DNA of 33,918 nt from Spirulina subsalsa FACHB-351 (lineage in GTDB: Bacteria > Cyanobacteriota > Cyanobacteriia > Cyanobacteriales > Spirulinaceae). Below, piece by piece: positions 26,017 to 33,918 of this stretch. Made by a program: the position numbers and the translations under genes. The first letter of the stretch is position 1. Each line of letters starts with the position of its first letter. The stretch spans positions 1 through 33,918 of the forward strand of contig NZ_JAIHOM010000054.1 of NCBI RefSeq assembly GCF_026130165.1, in the 5' to 3' direction. The notes below the pieces were generated by a model. It did not search any database. It was not told where the DNA came from and was given only the letters and a program-made list of their open reading frames with translations.

Positions 26017-26940
26017 ATGTTAAAGCGATGGTGGATTTATCAACAAGAACGGTTTCCCATTTTTAGTAATGGGATACTTATTTTAGTTTTTAGTACGTCT
26101 GCGGTTAGTTATTCAGCTTTATTGCGGGAACAGTTTCCTACGTTTGAATCGTTAACTGTTGCGGCGGTTAGCACGTTTTTGTTTTTTCTGCTGTTGCGGA
26201 TTGTGGATGAGTTTAAGGATTTTGATGATGATCGGATTTATCGTCCTTATCGTCCTGTGCCTCGGGGGTTAATTAGTTTAAAAGAATTGGGTTTGTTGGG
26301 GGTTTTTAGTCTTTTTGCTCAGTTAGGACTGGCGCTTTATATGAGTCGCAGTTTAGCGATTCTTTTAAGTGTGGTGTGGTTCTATTTTGTGTTAATGAGT
26401 CAGGATTTTTTCTTGTATAAACGGTTGAAAGGTCATCCGGTGGCTTATTTGTTGAGTCATAATGTGATTGTTCCTCTGATTGCTTTGTATGCGACGGCTT
26501 GTGATTGGTTGTTGATGAAAAGTGCGATTCCTCCGGCGGTGATTTGGTTTTTAATTACGACGGCGATGAATGGGTTAATTTTGGAGATTGGGCGGAAGAT
26601 TCGCGCTCCTAATGATGAGGAGGTGGGGGTTGATAGTTATAGTTCGTTGTGGGGACGGGATAATGCGGTGTTGGTGTGGGTGACGGTGATTTGTTTTAGT
26701 GCTGTGGCGGCGTTTTGGACGGCGAAGCAAATTGATTTTGTGCGACCGATGAATTTAATTCTGTTGGTGTTAGGAATTGGGGCGAGTATGGTGGCTTATT
26801 CGTTTTTTAATCATCCGACGCGCAAAAGTGCAAAATGGGTTAATCTGATGTCTGGATTGTGGGCTTTGTTTACCTATTTGGGGTTGGGGGTGATTCCCCT
26901 GTTACTGCGCTATGAAATACATTTGCCGTTTTCAGGATAG
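26017..26940 (+). CDS. UbiA-family prenyltransferase
   Basis: A 307-residue membrane enzyme with about eight or nine helices. The first aspartate-rich motif is DEFKDFDDD (D64-D72), matching NDxxDxxxD where Mg2+ and the prenyl diphosphate bind. The second motif, NDEEVGVDSYSSLWG (about 199-213), fills the place of DxxxD. It would attach or rearrange an isoprenoid chain in the membrane, but the acceptor cannot be read. It is not a close match by eye to chlorophyll synthase (ChlG), UbiA of quinone synthesis, or MenA. Its stop lies 29 bases inside the next gene, a PEP-utilising enzyme, so the two are coupled. Confidence 0.85.
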   Translation: MLKRWWIYQQERFPIFSNGILILVFSTSAVSYSALLREQFPTFESLTVAAVSTFLFFLLLRIVDEFKDFDDDRIYRPYRPVPRGLISLKELGLLGVFSLFAQLGLALYMSRSLAILLSVVWFYFVLMSQDFFLYKRLKGHPVAYLLSHNVIVPLIALYATACDWLLMKSAIPPAVIWFLITTAMNGLILEIGRKIRAPNDEEVGVDSYSSLWGRDNAVLVWVTVICFSAVAAFWTAKQIDFVRPMNLILLVLGIGASMVAYSFFNHPTRKSAKWVNLMSGLWALFTYLGLGVIPLLLRYEIHLPFSG

Positions 26941-29578
26941 GGCGATCGCATCCCAAATGGGGGGCAAGGGCTGGGCGATCGCGCAACTGTACCAAAAAGG
27001 CTTCCTCGTCCCCAGTGGCTTCATTCTCACCCCCCTCGCCTTTCTCGACAGTCTCACCCAGGCCCAGCGCGGTCAATTTCAGACTCTGGCTCAACTCTCC
27101 CTGAGTCAAATCAAGCCTCTTCCTGACTTCCTCGGTGAGTTAAAGGTAGGAGATGGGGTCAAGTTAGAAATTCTGCAAGCCTTGGCGGATTTATTCCCCT
27201 ACGGGGGACGATTTGCTGTGCGGTCTTCGGCCGTGGAGGAAGATGGGGAACAACAGTCCTTTGCCGGGCAACTGGACAGCTTTCTAGGCGTTGCTCCCGA
27301 GGATTTGTATGACAAAATCGCCCAAGTCTGGCAGTCGGCATTTAGCGATCGCCTCCTCAGTTACCGTCAACAGCAAGGCCTCCCCCATTTTCCCGCCCCC
27401 CCGGCCGTAATTGTCCAGCAGATGCTGAATCCCACCCTAGCTGGGGTAGCTTTTGCCGCCGATCCCATCACCGGGCGACGGAATTGGGTGACGATTAACG
27501 CCGTCTACGGTCTAGGAAATGCCCTCGTTTCGGGAGAGTGGGAAGGAGATCACTTCCTCCTTGACCCCCAAAACCAGATCATTCAGCGTCATCTGGTGGA
27601 AAAACGCCTCTGTGATCGTCTCAACAAACAGGGAGAAGTCGAACGCTGTCAACTGCCAGCAGACCTCCTGCACAGTCCCACCTTAACCGATGAACAACTC
27701 CAGCGTTTAGCCACCCTAACGCGGCAAATTAGCCATCAGTTGGGAGCGCCCCAAGATATAGAATGGGCCCAGGTCAATCAACAGACCTACATCCTCCAAG
27801 CCCGCCCCATTACAGCCTTACCCCCCCTCCCCCCCGCCACTGGAGTTTACCGAATCTGGGACAATAGCAACATTGCCGAAAGTTATAGTGGGGTGACAAC
27901 TCCCCTCACCTTCTCCTTTGCCCGCCAAGCTTACGAGGAAGTCTACCGCCAATTTTGCCGCTTAATGGGCGTATCTCCCCGACGCATTGCCCAACATCAG
28001 ACCACCTTTGAAAACATGATTGGGCTGCTAGAAGGGCGCATTTATTACAATCTCCTCAACTGGTACCGCGTCCTGGCTCTCTTGCCCGGATTTCGCCTCA
28101 ATCGGGCCTTTATGGAACAGATGATGGGGGTCAAGGAATCCCTCCCCGAGGAGCTTGTACAAGGTTTAGATCAAAGTTCTTGGCGCGATCGCCTCCAAGA
28201 TAGCGGTCACCTCCTGCGCACCTTAGCGGGCTTACTCCTCAACTACCTCCTCCTACCCCTCAAAATCCGCCGTTTCTACCGTCGTCTCCAGCGCCTCCTG
28301 AGTCCGGCCCCCGACTTCTCGACTCTGGCCCCAGAAGACCTCGCCCAATATTACCGCACCCTTGCCAGTCAACTCCTCCCCCGTTGGGATGCCCCCATCC
28401 TCAATGATTTTTTTGCCATGATTTTTTATGGTCTGTTGCGCAAGTTGACAGAAAAATGGTGTGGCGATACCGACGGCACCCTGCAAAATGGACTCCTGAC
28501 CCAACGGGGGGGCATGATTAGCGCGGAACCCGCCCAGAGAATCCGCGCCCTCGCTGCCCTCGCTGCCCCTCACCCCAAATTTATCGAAATGTTGAGTCAA
28601 GAGCCGTTAGAGCGCATCCTAGCGGCTATTGAGCAGTTTCCTGAGTTCAAGTCCAGTTATGAAGACTATTTGCACAAGTTTAGCGATCGCTGCCTAGACG
28701 AACTCAAACTAGAAAGCCCCACCCTCTCAGAGAATCCCCTGCCCCTATTGCGCACCATTGGCGCTCTAGCTCACCCCCCCAGTCGTCACCATTCCACCGC
28801 CCTCAGTCGCCTCCCAGAACCGGTCGCCCTGCGGGTGCGCCGCATTTTACGCCGTTATCCCCTGCGTCGTCTGGTGTTTAAATGGGTGTTAGTCAATGCC
28901 AGGCAACGGTTACGGCAACGGGAAAACCTGCGCTTTGAACGAACCCGGGTTTTTGGTCGAGCGCGCCAATTATTCTTAGAGTTGGGGCAACGGTTTTATA
29001 CCCTTGACCTGTTACAACAGCCTCGGGATATTTTTTACTTAGAAGTGGGGGAAATTCTCGCCCTGTTAGAGGGGACTAGCACTTGTAATCGGGTGAAAGA
29101 CTTAGTGGCTCTTCGTCAGGCCGAGTTTGAGGACTATCGCCGTCATTCCAGTTTAGGCGATCGCGTGGCCACCTTCGGCATCCCCAGTTTAAACCCCACC
29201 GCCCCGCCCCTAACCCCTGTTTCCAGTGTCACCACCGACAGCAAACAGGGATTAGGCTGTTCCCCCGGCATTGTACGGGCCCCTGTGCGCATCATTACCG
29301 ACCCCCAGCAAGCCCTCACCAGTCGCCCACCCCTCCAACCCGGTACAATCCTAGTAGCAGAACGCACAGATCCCGGTTGGATTTTACTCTTTCCCCTCGC
29401 CGTGGGGTTATTAGTAGAACGGGGGAGTTTATTATCCCACGCGGCCATCGTATCCCGGGAGTTAGGCCTTCCGGCTGTGATCTCCCTACCGGGGATTACC
29501 CAATGGTTAAAGGATGGGGACTGGGTAGAGTTGGACGGTAGCACAGGACGAGTGCGCAAGGTAGGGCTTGGTGAATAA
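26912..29578 (+). CDS. PEP-utilising / rifampicin phosphotransferase-like enzyme
   Basis: An 888-residue three-domain protein. Residues 1-310 are a pyruvate-phosphate-dikinase ATP-grasp domain (GGKGWAIAQLYQKGFLVPSGF; VRSSAVEEDGEQQSFAGQ with R104; QDIEWA; ILQARPIT). About 310-770 form a helical middle domain unlike any catalytic domain I can name. The end (about 780-880) is the swivelling phosphohistidine domain, GSLLSHAAIVSRELGLPAV, with H843. That order and size match rifampicin phosphotransferase (Rph), where the middle domain binds the substrate, and differ from PEP synthase, whose last domain is a PEP barrel. It thus probably phosphorylates an unknown acceptor. It overlaps the ubiA-like gene by 29 bases and carries several HIP1 sites. 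Confidence 0.82.
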   Translation: MKYICRFQDRAIASQMGGKGWAIAQLYQKGFLVPSGFILTPLAFLDSLTQAQRGQFQTLAQLSLSQIKPLPDFLGELKVGDGVKLEILQALADLFPYGGRFAVRSSAVEEDGEQQSFAGQLDSFLGVAPEDLYDKIAQVWQSAFSDRLLSYRQQQGLPHFPAPPAVIVQQMLNPTLAGVAFAADPITGRRNWVTINAVYGLGNALVSGEWEGDHFLLDPQNQIIQRHLVEKRLCDRLNKQGEVERCQLPADLLHSPTLTDEQLQRLATLTRQISHQLGAPQDIEWAQVNQQTYILQARPITALPPLPPATGVYRIWDNSNIAESYSGVTTPLTFSFARQAYEEVYRQFCRLMGVSPRRIAQHQTTFENMIGLLEGRIYYNLLNWYRVLALLPGFRLNRAFMEQMMGVKESLPEELVQGLDQSSWRDRLQDSGHLLRTLAGLLLNYLLLPLKIRRFYRRLQRLLSPAPDFSTLAPEDLAQYYRTLASQLLPRWDAPILNDFFAMIFYGLLRKLTEKWCGDTDGTLQNGLLTQRGGMISAEPAQRIRALAALAAPHPKFIEMLSQEPLERILAAIEQFPEFKSSYEDYLHKFSDRCLDELKLESPTLSENPLPLLRTIGALAHPPSRHHSTALSRLPEPVALRVRRILRRYPLRRLVFKWVLVNARQRLRQRENLRFERTRVFGRARQLFLELGQRFYTLDLLQQPRDIFYLEVGEILALLEGTSTCNRVKDLVALRQAEFEDYRRHSSLGDRVATFGIPSLNPTAPPLTPVSSVTTDSKQGLGCSPGIVRAPVRIITDPQQALTSRPPLQPGTILVAERTDPGWILLFPLAVGLLVERGSLLSHAAIVSRELGLPAVISLPGITQWLKDGDWVELDGSTGRVRKVGLGE

Positions 29579-29592
29579 GTTTGCTTGTGGGA

Positions 29593-29687
29593 ATAGGGGA
29601 GCGGGGGAGCAGGGGAATTGATAATTGATAATTGATAATTGATAATTATTACCTATTACCTATTACCTATTACCTATTACCTATTAC
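29593..29687. repeat. Heptamer tandem repeats at the 3' end of trhO
   Basis: After G-rich GGGGGAGCAGGGG comes TTGATAA x4 (29,618-29,645), and then TTATTAC plus five CTATTAC units (29,646-29,687). The trhO stop codon (29,670-29,672) lies inside the second array. These are short tandemly repeated heptamers of the kind seen in many cyanobacterial genomes. A gain or loss of units would alter the last few residues of TrhO. Confidence 0.9.
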
Positions 29688-30509
29688 TGCTGTGGATTCG
29701 GCACAATAGGGGCAAGCAATACCCGGTTCATAAGCGGGAGATTCTTGTTCTGCGGGACTGAGGGGATGACCACAAGCAGAACACATTCCATAACTGCCCG
29801 GTTCTAAACCATGTTCAACGGCAATGCGTTCATCAAAAACAAAACATTCCCCTTGCCAGAGACTCTCCTCGGGGGGGATTTCAGCGAGATATCGCAAAAT
29901 GCCCCCTTGTAGGTGATAAACCTCTTGAAACCCTTGTTTAAGTAGGTAAGCGGTGGCTTTTTCGCAACGAATGCCTCCGGTGCAAAACATGGCGACTTTA
30001 GGCTGTTTTTGGGGGTCAAGATGCTGTTTTACATAGTCGGGGAATTCGCGGAAGGAACGAGTTTGAGGGTTTCGGGCATTTGTGAACGTGCCGATTTTCA
30101 CCTCATAATCATTGCGGGTGTCAATGACCACTACTTCGGGGTCAGAAATTAATTGATTCCACCCTTGGGGGGGGACATACTGACCCACTTGTTGGGTGGG
30201 GTCTACTTCGGGGTGTCCAAAGGTGACGATTTCTTTTTTTAAGCGCACTTTTAGGCGTTCAAAGGGGGGCGTTTCGGCGTAAGAAAGTTTCACGTCCAAA
30301 TCGTGGAGACGGGGGTCAGAACGTAAATAATCTAGCACTGAGGCGATCGCATTTTCCGTTCCGGCCAAGGTGGCATTTATCCCTTCTGAGGCTAGGAGGA
30401 TGGTTCCTTTTATGCCCTGGGTTTGACAATAATTCAACAGGGGCACTTGTTGTTCTCGGTAGTCTGGGAAGGTAAAAAATTTATAAAATGTAGCAACAGT
30501 GACAGTCAT
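29670..30509 (-). CDS. trhO: tRNA uridine(34) hydroxylase TrhO (rhodanese family)
   Basis: A 279-residue member of the YceA/TrhO family, which makes 5-hydroxyuridine at the wobble position of tRNAs. The N-terminal acylphosphatase-like domain (ATFYKFFTFPDYREQQVPLL) is followed by a rhodanese domain with the active-site Cys in FCTGGIRCEKA, then a zinc-type tail with two CxxC pairs (CSACGH and CPYC). I start it at the ATG at 30,509, giving MTVTVATFYKFF, rather than at the TTG upstream at 30,524. Its last residues come from the heptamer repeat array. It reads against the PEP-utiliser gene. Confidence 0.93.
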   Translation of the reverse strand: MTVTVATFYKFFTFPDYREQQVPLLNYCQTQGIKGTILLASEGINATLAGTENAIASVLDYLRSDPRLHDLDVKLSYAETPPFERLKVRLKKEIVTFGHPEVDPTQQVGQYVPPQGWNQLISDPEVVVIDTRNDYEVKIGTFTNARNPQTRSFREFPDYVKQHLDPQKQPKVAMFCTGGIRCEKATAYLLKQGFQEVYHLQGGILRYLAEIPPEESLWQGECFVFDERIAVEHGLEPGSYGMCSACGHPLSPAEQESPAYEPGIACPYCAESTAVIGNR

Positions 30510-30866
30510 AAATCCCAACGGCAAGATGTATCTTTATTTATTTTAGGTCGTTCGGTGATCATGGTATCACCAGAGTTTCACGGAAGAAAATTGATAATTG
30601 TTCTCTATTCCCTATTCCCTGACCTTGACAATTTGATGAAATTCCAGAGATATCCGCTATATCTCCAAGATTAACGTTTTTCCTCCCCTCGCAATGACGG
30701 GATTCACCCTGAGTCAAAGACTAATTTTATCCGTAATTTTACAGAGAATTTTGTTTAAGAATCGTTGTTTTTTCTATGAAAAAAAATTAATTTTTCGCCA
30801 CATTATTGTTTTTTATGCGTCTATAGGATTAATCAACTCTTGCAGTTTTTTCTAAGGTCAAGTCCC
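30510..30866. other. Divergent spacer, trhO / Cys-rich secreted protein
   Basis: A 357-base AT-rich spacer without a gene. It has repeat-like words (ATTGATAATTG, CTATTCCCTATTCCC at about 30,592-30,622) of the same heptamer families as at 29.6 and 33.9 kb. A run of A/T-rich promoter-like sequence (about 30,720-30,830) precedes the plus-strand gene. Nothing more specific is visible. Confidence 0.4.
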
Positions 30867-31364
30867 ATGAAACGTTTACTGCATTCTTCGCTCAGTGCCA
30901 GTTTTCTCACTGTTCTTTTAATTACTTGTAGCCATTTCTCCCAAGCTCAGGGAACGAAAAATACACTGTTAGCACAAGCTCAAGTCTGTGCCGATGGAGT
31001 TTCTCCCGAATATTGTCAATGTGCGGCGGAAGCGGAGGCGAATTATAACCAGCAATGGGATAATTTAGCTGACGATGCTAAAGAGGCGGAAAAATGGCGC
31101 GTCTGGCGAGAATATACTCTGAATCTTCAACAATGTCATCGTTTCCTGTCGCCAATGGAACGGGAAGCGGTGTATATGGATGAGTGTTTAACTCAGTTTA
31201 GTGATTTACCTAATCCTGAACAATATTGTAGTTGTCAGGTGGCGTTAGATTTGGACGTAGAAAATACGTTTCGTCAGGGCAATGTTGACGTTAGTTCGGA
31301 GCAGTTCCGAGAGTTTGGACAACGGAAAATAATCTGTTCGTCCTATCTGAAACCTGGAGTGTGA
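30867..31364 (+). CDS. Secreted Cys-rich protein of unknown function
   Basis: A 165-residue protein starting MKRLLHSSLSASFLTVLL, a typical signal peptide, probably cut after HFSQA; LITC is a poor lipobox. I chose the ATG at 30,867 because AAGG stands nine bases before it. The mature part has eight cysteines in two similar sets, CADGVSPEYCQC and CLTQFSDLPNPEQYCSC, each followed by a helical stretch and a further Cys, suggesting an internal duplication stabilised by disulfides. I do not recognise the family. Such disulfides could be made by the VKOR system. Its stop codon is in a short palindromic element. Confidence 0.7.
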   Translation: MKRLLHSSLSASFLTVLLITCSHFSQAQGTKNTLLAQAQVCADGVSPEYCQCAAEAEANYNQQWDNLADDAKEAEKWRVWREYTLNLQQCHRFLSPMEREAVYMDECLTQFSDLPNPEQYCSCQVALDLDVENTFRQGNVDVSSEQFREFGQRKIICSSYLKPGV

Positions 31365-31418
31365 ACTACCCCACCCTGCCGTTGGCGAGGAAGGGGAATT
31401 CCGCAACATTTTGTTAAA
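31361..31418 (-). mobile_element. Short palindromic element, copy 2 (IS605-derived MITE-like)
   Basis: Minus strand CTTTAACAAAATG to GGGTGGGGTAGTTCAC, matching the element at 6,808-6,862 along nearly its whole length; the loop differs (three extra bases) and the stem is CCCC-tt-CCT / AGG-gt-GGGG. It lies between two converging genes and supplies the stop codon of both: TGA for the secreted protein on the plus strand and TAA for the permease on the minus strand. Confidence 0.7.
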
Positions 31419-32631
31419 GGCGGCGTAGTGCAACGATGGGGTCGAGTTGGGCGGCTTGTCGGGCGGGGAAGACTCCGAAAAATAGACCAATGCCGCCGGA
31501 TACGCCCACGGCGAGCAGGATAGACAGGGGGGAAATAATGGAGGCTAAGGGACTGACGGCACCGATGAAGAAGATGCCGCCAATGCCGATGACGGTGCCG
31601 ACGACTCCCCCCACGGCGGAGACAATCACAGCTTCAATGAGAAATTGACTGAGAATGTCTTGTTGAGTTGCGCCCAAGGCTTTACGCAGTCCGATTTCTT
31701 GGGTGCGTTCTGTGACGGAAACTAGCATGATGTTCATAACGCCGATGCCCCCGACGAGGAGGGAAATGGCGGCGATCGCAGCTAACATGATGGTAAGGCC
31801 TCCGGTCACAGTTCCCACGATACTCAGGACATCTTTTTGGGTGCGCACGGTAAAGTCATCTTCTCCGGTGATATTGTGGCGCAGACGGAGTAAGTTCTCG
31901 ATTTGGAATTGAGCGGCTCCAATGCTTTGGGCGTTGCGGGCTGACACAGTAATGACGGACACTTCTAAGCCATAGGGGGAGGTGCGGCCGACGATTTGAT
32001 TGGCCATTGTGGTGAGGGGAAGATATACGGCCTCGTCTTGATTGGTGCCTAAAAATGCGCCTTTAGACTCCATCACGCCAATCACTTCTAGGGAAATGTT
32101 TTTAACGCGGATGCGTTCGCCGAGGGGATTGCGATCGCCAAAAAACTGATCCGCTATCTCTGACCCTAACACCACGACCCGAGCATTACGCCTCAGATCC
32201 GATTCTTCAATAAACCGCCCCCTCTCGACTCGGAACGTTCGCACGGGGGAAAATTCCGGCGTTACTCCTAAAACCGTGATATTGGTCGTTTGTTGTTGAT
32301 AGGAGACAATTTCCCGGGCGTTGATTTGGGGGGCGACCTGAGAGACGGCGGGGACTTGGCGGGCGATCGCTTCCGCATCCTCTAAAACCAGCGTTTTGGG
32401 TAACTCAAAGGTCGTCCGCCGATCCTGTTGATTGCCGGGGATAATAAACAACAAGTTGGGGCCGAGGGCTTCAAATTCCTCCTCGGCCAAACGTTGCGCC
32501 CCTTGTCCAATACCTACCATGGCAATCACGGAGGCATTGCCAATCACAATCCCTAACATGGTTAAGGCACTCCGCAACTTATTACTCCTTAAAGCGCGGG
32601 TGGCCATGTGGACACTTTCGAGAAACTGCAT
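31414..32631 (-). CDS. MacB-type ABC transporter permease (FtsX fold)
   Basis: A 405-residue permease. It has a membrane helix near residue 20-45 (ALTMLGIVIGNASVIAMVGIG), a large periplasmic MacB-like domain (about 50-270) and three C-terminal helices starting TGGLTIMLAAIAAISLL. The conserved ERTQEIGLRKALGAT coupling segment contacts the ATPase. There is no ATP-binding domain, so an ATPase subunit must be encoded elsewhere. Substrates of this type are peptides, lipoproteins or small molecules and cannot be chosen here. It starts three bases after the gmk stop, so it is likely in the same transcript. Confidence 0.88.
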   Translation of the reverse strand: MQFLESVHMATRALRSNKLRSALTMLGIVIGNASVIAMVGIGQGAQRLAEEEFEALGPNLLFIIPGNQQDRRTTFELPKTLVLEDAEAIARQVPAVSQVAPQINAREIVSYQQQTTNITVLGVTPEFSPVRTFRVERGRFIEESDLRRNARVVVLGSEIADQFFGDRNPLGERIRVKNISLEVIGVMESKGAFLGTNQDEAVYLPLTTMANQIVGRTSPYGLEVSVITVSARNAQSIGAAQFQIENLLRLRHNITGEDDFTVRTQKDVLSIVGTVTGGLTIMLAAIAAISLLVGGIGVMNIMLVSVTERTQEIGLRKALGATQQDILSQFLIEAVIVSAVGGVVGTVIGIGGIFFIGAVSPLASIISPLSILLAVGVSGGIGLFFGVFPARQAAQLDPIVALRRL

Positions 32632-32634
32632 AAA

Positions 32635-33282
32635 TTAGCCTTGACCTAAAATTGCTGTTTCTAGTTTAGCTAAGGCACTTTCTAAGGTATCGTTCACTAC
32701 TTGTAAATCAAATTCATGACTAGCGGCAATTTCCCCCTCCGCGTGTCTTAGGCGCTTGAGGATGGCTTCCTCCGAGTCTTGACCGCGATCGCGCAGACGG
32801 CGTTCTAATTCCGCACTAGAGGGCGGTAAAATGAAGATGCGGAAGGCTTTAGGGAAGGTCTGCTGAATCAGGCGCGCCCCAACTAACTCAATTTCTAGCA
32901 GCACGATCTGACCTCGGGCAATTTGTTGTTCTACATTTTGCCGGGGGGTGCCGTACAAGTTCCCCGCATATTCTGCCCATTCGAGAAACTCACCCGCCGC
33001 TACCATTTGCTGAAAATGGTGGCGTTCCAAGAAAAAATAGTGTTTCCCGTCTACTTCTCCCGGACGAGGTTGACGAGTGGTGGCCGATACGGAAAGATGC
33101 AGGTCTGGATGACGTTCTAATAAGGCTTTAACTAGCGTTCCTTTGCCTACCCCACTCGGTCCGGTCAGCACAATTAATTTACCTTGGGGAGGAGGGTCAA
33201 GGGTTAAGGTGGCGGGGTGTTCAAAGGAGGGGGTGAGTTGGCTGGTAACTCCCTCCTTGGTTAAGGTGTTGTTCTGTCTCAT
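32635..33282 (-). CDS. gmk: Guanylate kinase
   Basis: Phosphorylates GMP (and dGMP) to GDP using ATP. The 215-residue protein has the P-loop GPSGVGKGT, the GMP-binding segment [19 protein letters not shown], and [13 protein letters not shown], all normal for the family. It has about 33 extra residues at the N-terminus before the usual start of the fold, with no recognisable motif, so a slightly later start is possible. In cyanobacteria gmk commonly follows a remA/DUF370 gene, as here, 135 bases upstream. Confidence 0.94.
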   Translation of the reverse strand: MRQNNTLTKEGVTSQLTPSFEHPATLTLDPPPQGKLIVLTGPSGVGKGTLVKALLERHPDLHLSVSATTRQPRPGEVDGKHYFFLERHHFQQMVAAGEFLEWAEYAGNLYGTPRQNVEQQIARGQIVLLEIELVGARLIQQTFPKAFRIFILPPSSAELERRLRDRGQDSEEAILKRLRHAEGEIAASHEFDLQVVNDTLESALAKLETAILGQG

Positions 33283-33417
33283 GATAACTTGTTGGGGTTA
33301 GCCGCTTACGGTGCAGAAAAATCAGGGTAGGTGCTTGGTGTCTTCGTGAAACTGAAGACCTTAATTCTTCCCTGACTATTTAGACAGGGACTTTGCTCAA
33401 TTTTAAGCTACTGAGGA
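33283..33417 (-). other. remA-gmk spacer with mutually exclusive stems
   Basis: On the minus strand, TCCCTG (33,385-33,390 complement) can pair with TCAGGGA (33,369-33,375 complement), or the latter can pair with CCCTGA (33,322-33,327 complement) instead. A third stem, GTCTTC/GAAGAC (33,340-33,359), lies within. The alternative pairing could act as an attenuator between remA and gmk, though the stems are short. Confidence 0.3.
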
Positions 33418-33684
33418 CTAATTACTCAAATGACCCTCTTTAGGGTTGGCAACAAAACGATGGGCAACTGTTTCCGGCTGAATCGCTGATAGTACCACAT
33501 GACTTGAATCTGTGATGATGACCGCACGAGTACGACGGCCGTAGGTGGCATCAATGAGTTGACCGCGATCGCGAGCATCTGTGATAATGCGTTTAATCGG
33601 TGCAGATTCAGGACTTACAATTGCAATAATGCGATTCGCAGAGACGATATTGCCAAAACCAATGTTAATCAGTTGAATATCCAT
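33418..33684 (-). CDS. remA: RemA-like DUF370 protein
   Basis: An 88-residue protein with the DUF370 pattern: [20 protein letters not shown], then [20 protein letters not shown] and [21 protein letters not shown]. In Bacillus, RemA binds DNA as a ring-like oligomer and controls matrix genes; its cyanobacterial relatives are little studied. Basic residues (R18, K32-R33, R50-R51) fit DNA binding. The position upstream of gmk is widely kept, which supports the call. The ATG at 33,684 gives the usual [12 protein letters not shown] start. Confidence 0.9.
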   Translation of the reverse strand: MDIQLINIGFGNIVSANRIIAIVSPESAPIKRIITDARDRGQLIDATYGRRTRAVIITDSSHVVLSAIQPETVAHRFVANPKEGHLSN

Positions 33685-33849
33685 AAGGCATGAACGGCCC
33701 TGCCGTTTGAGTGTGAATCATAAATTTAGGTTCAATTTTCATGTTATCCACAAAAATTGGGCTTTACAATTATAGCCGCCACAAATTTGGGATTTCTTTG
33801 GAATTTTCCCCTTTTTATGGTCTACAAGGAGAAAAAAGCGCAATTTTTG

Positions 33850-33912
33850 GACTGGGGAGAAGGGGAATTGATAATTAATAATTGTTCCCCCGCTCCCCTG
33901 CTCCCCCGCTTG
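33850..33912. repeat. Short tandem repeats near the window end
   Basis: TTGATAA-TTAATAA units near 33,868 followed by CTCCCC-type units (CGCTCCCCTGCTCCCCCGCT). They resemble the arrays at 19,025 and 29,593 in word use. The 234 bases after remA otherwise hold only an AT-rich stretch, perhaps its promoter (33,720-33,830). Confidence 0.65.
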
Positions 33913-33918
33913 CCTTTG

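Noticed and set aside
26912-29578. Phosphoenolpyruvate synthase (PpsA)
   Set aside because: The N-terminal domain fits, but the phosphohistidine domain is at the extreme C-terminus with no PEP barrel after it, so the Rph-like layout is the better match.

Overview
The window looks like a chromosomal segment of a cyanobacterium, perhaps a filamentous Oscillatoriales-type species, though the genus is not resolvable here. The signs are many copies of the HIP1 octamer GCGATCGC inside genes, a Ycf39 photosystem II assembly factor, a remA(DUF370)-gmk pair, a VKOR-thioredoxin fusion, and short tandem repeats between genes. No rRNA, tRNA or CRISPR array was seen.

Region 1 (about 1-11,700, all genes on the minus strand) is a defence and toxin-antitoxin island. 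Transcription would run helicase -> GIY-YIG nuclease -> Fic protein -> Rpn-type nuclease -> DNA methyltransferase -> MntA/HepT -> two VapBC-like modules, one of them with a broken toxin. The helicase, GIY-YIG nuclease and methyltransferase together resemble a restriction-type system. The most unusual structure is that the 3' end of the methyltransferase gene occurs four times: once in the intact gene and three times as decayed fragments. Each copy except the last sits directly upstream of a toxin-antitoxin module. IS200/IS605-type terminal hairpins in inverted orientation bracket the island.

Region 2 (about 11,980-21,170) is mostly housekeeping: a VKOR-thioredoxin disulfide-forming enzyme, a CHASE2-PAS-GGDEF sensor, a SAM methyltransferase, pyruvate kinase divergent from a type 1 GAPDH, Ycf39 and NAD kinase. 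A TnpB-only IS605-type element with a small upstream ORF follows (about 21,260-22,690).

Region 3 (about 22,700-29,580, plus strand) is a run of five genes that I do not recognise as a described pathway. It encodes a radical SAM protein with extra C-terminal cysteines, a membrane protein made of two duplicated halves with lycopene-cyclase-domain-like motifs, a small two-helix membrane protein, a UbiA-family prenyltransferase, and an 888-residue PEP-utilising/rifampicin-phosphotransferase-like enzyme overlapping the ubiA-like gene. The product is unknown; a membrane isoprenoid or lipid modification is the simplest guess.

Region 4 (about 29,600-33,918) holds trhO (tRNA U34 hydroxylation), a secreted Cys-rich protein, and the remA-gmk-ABC permease cluster. 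A 55-60 bp element found at both 6.8 and 31.4 kb supplies gene stop codons. Several gene ends in this window are built from such mobile-element or repeat sequence.
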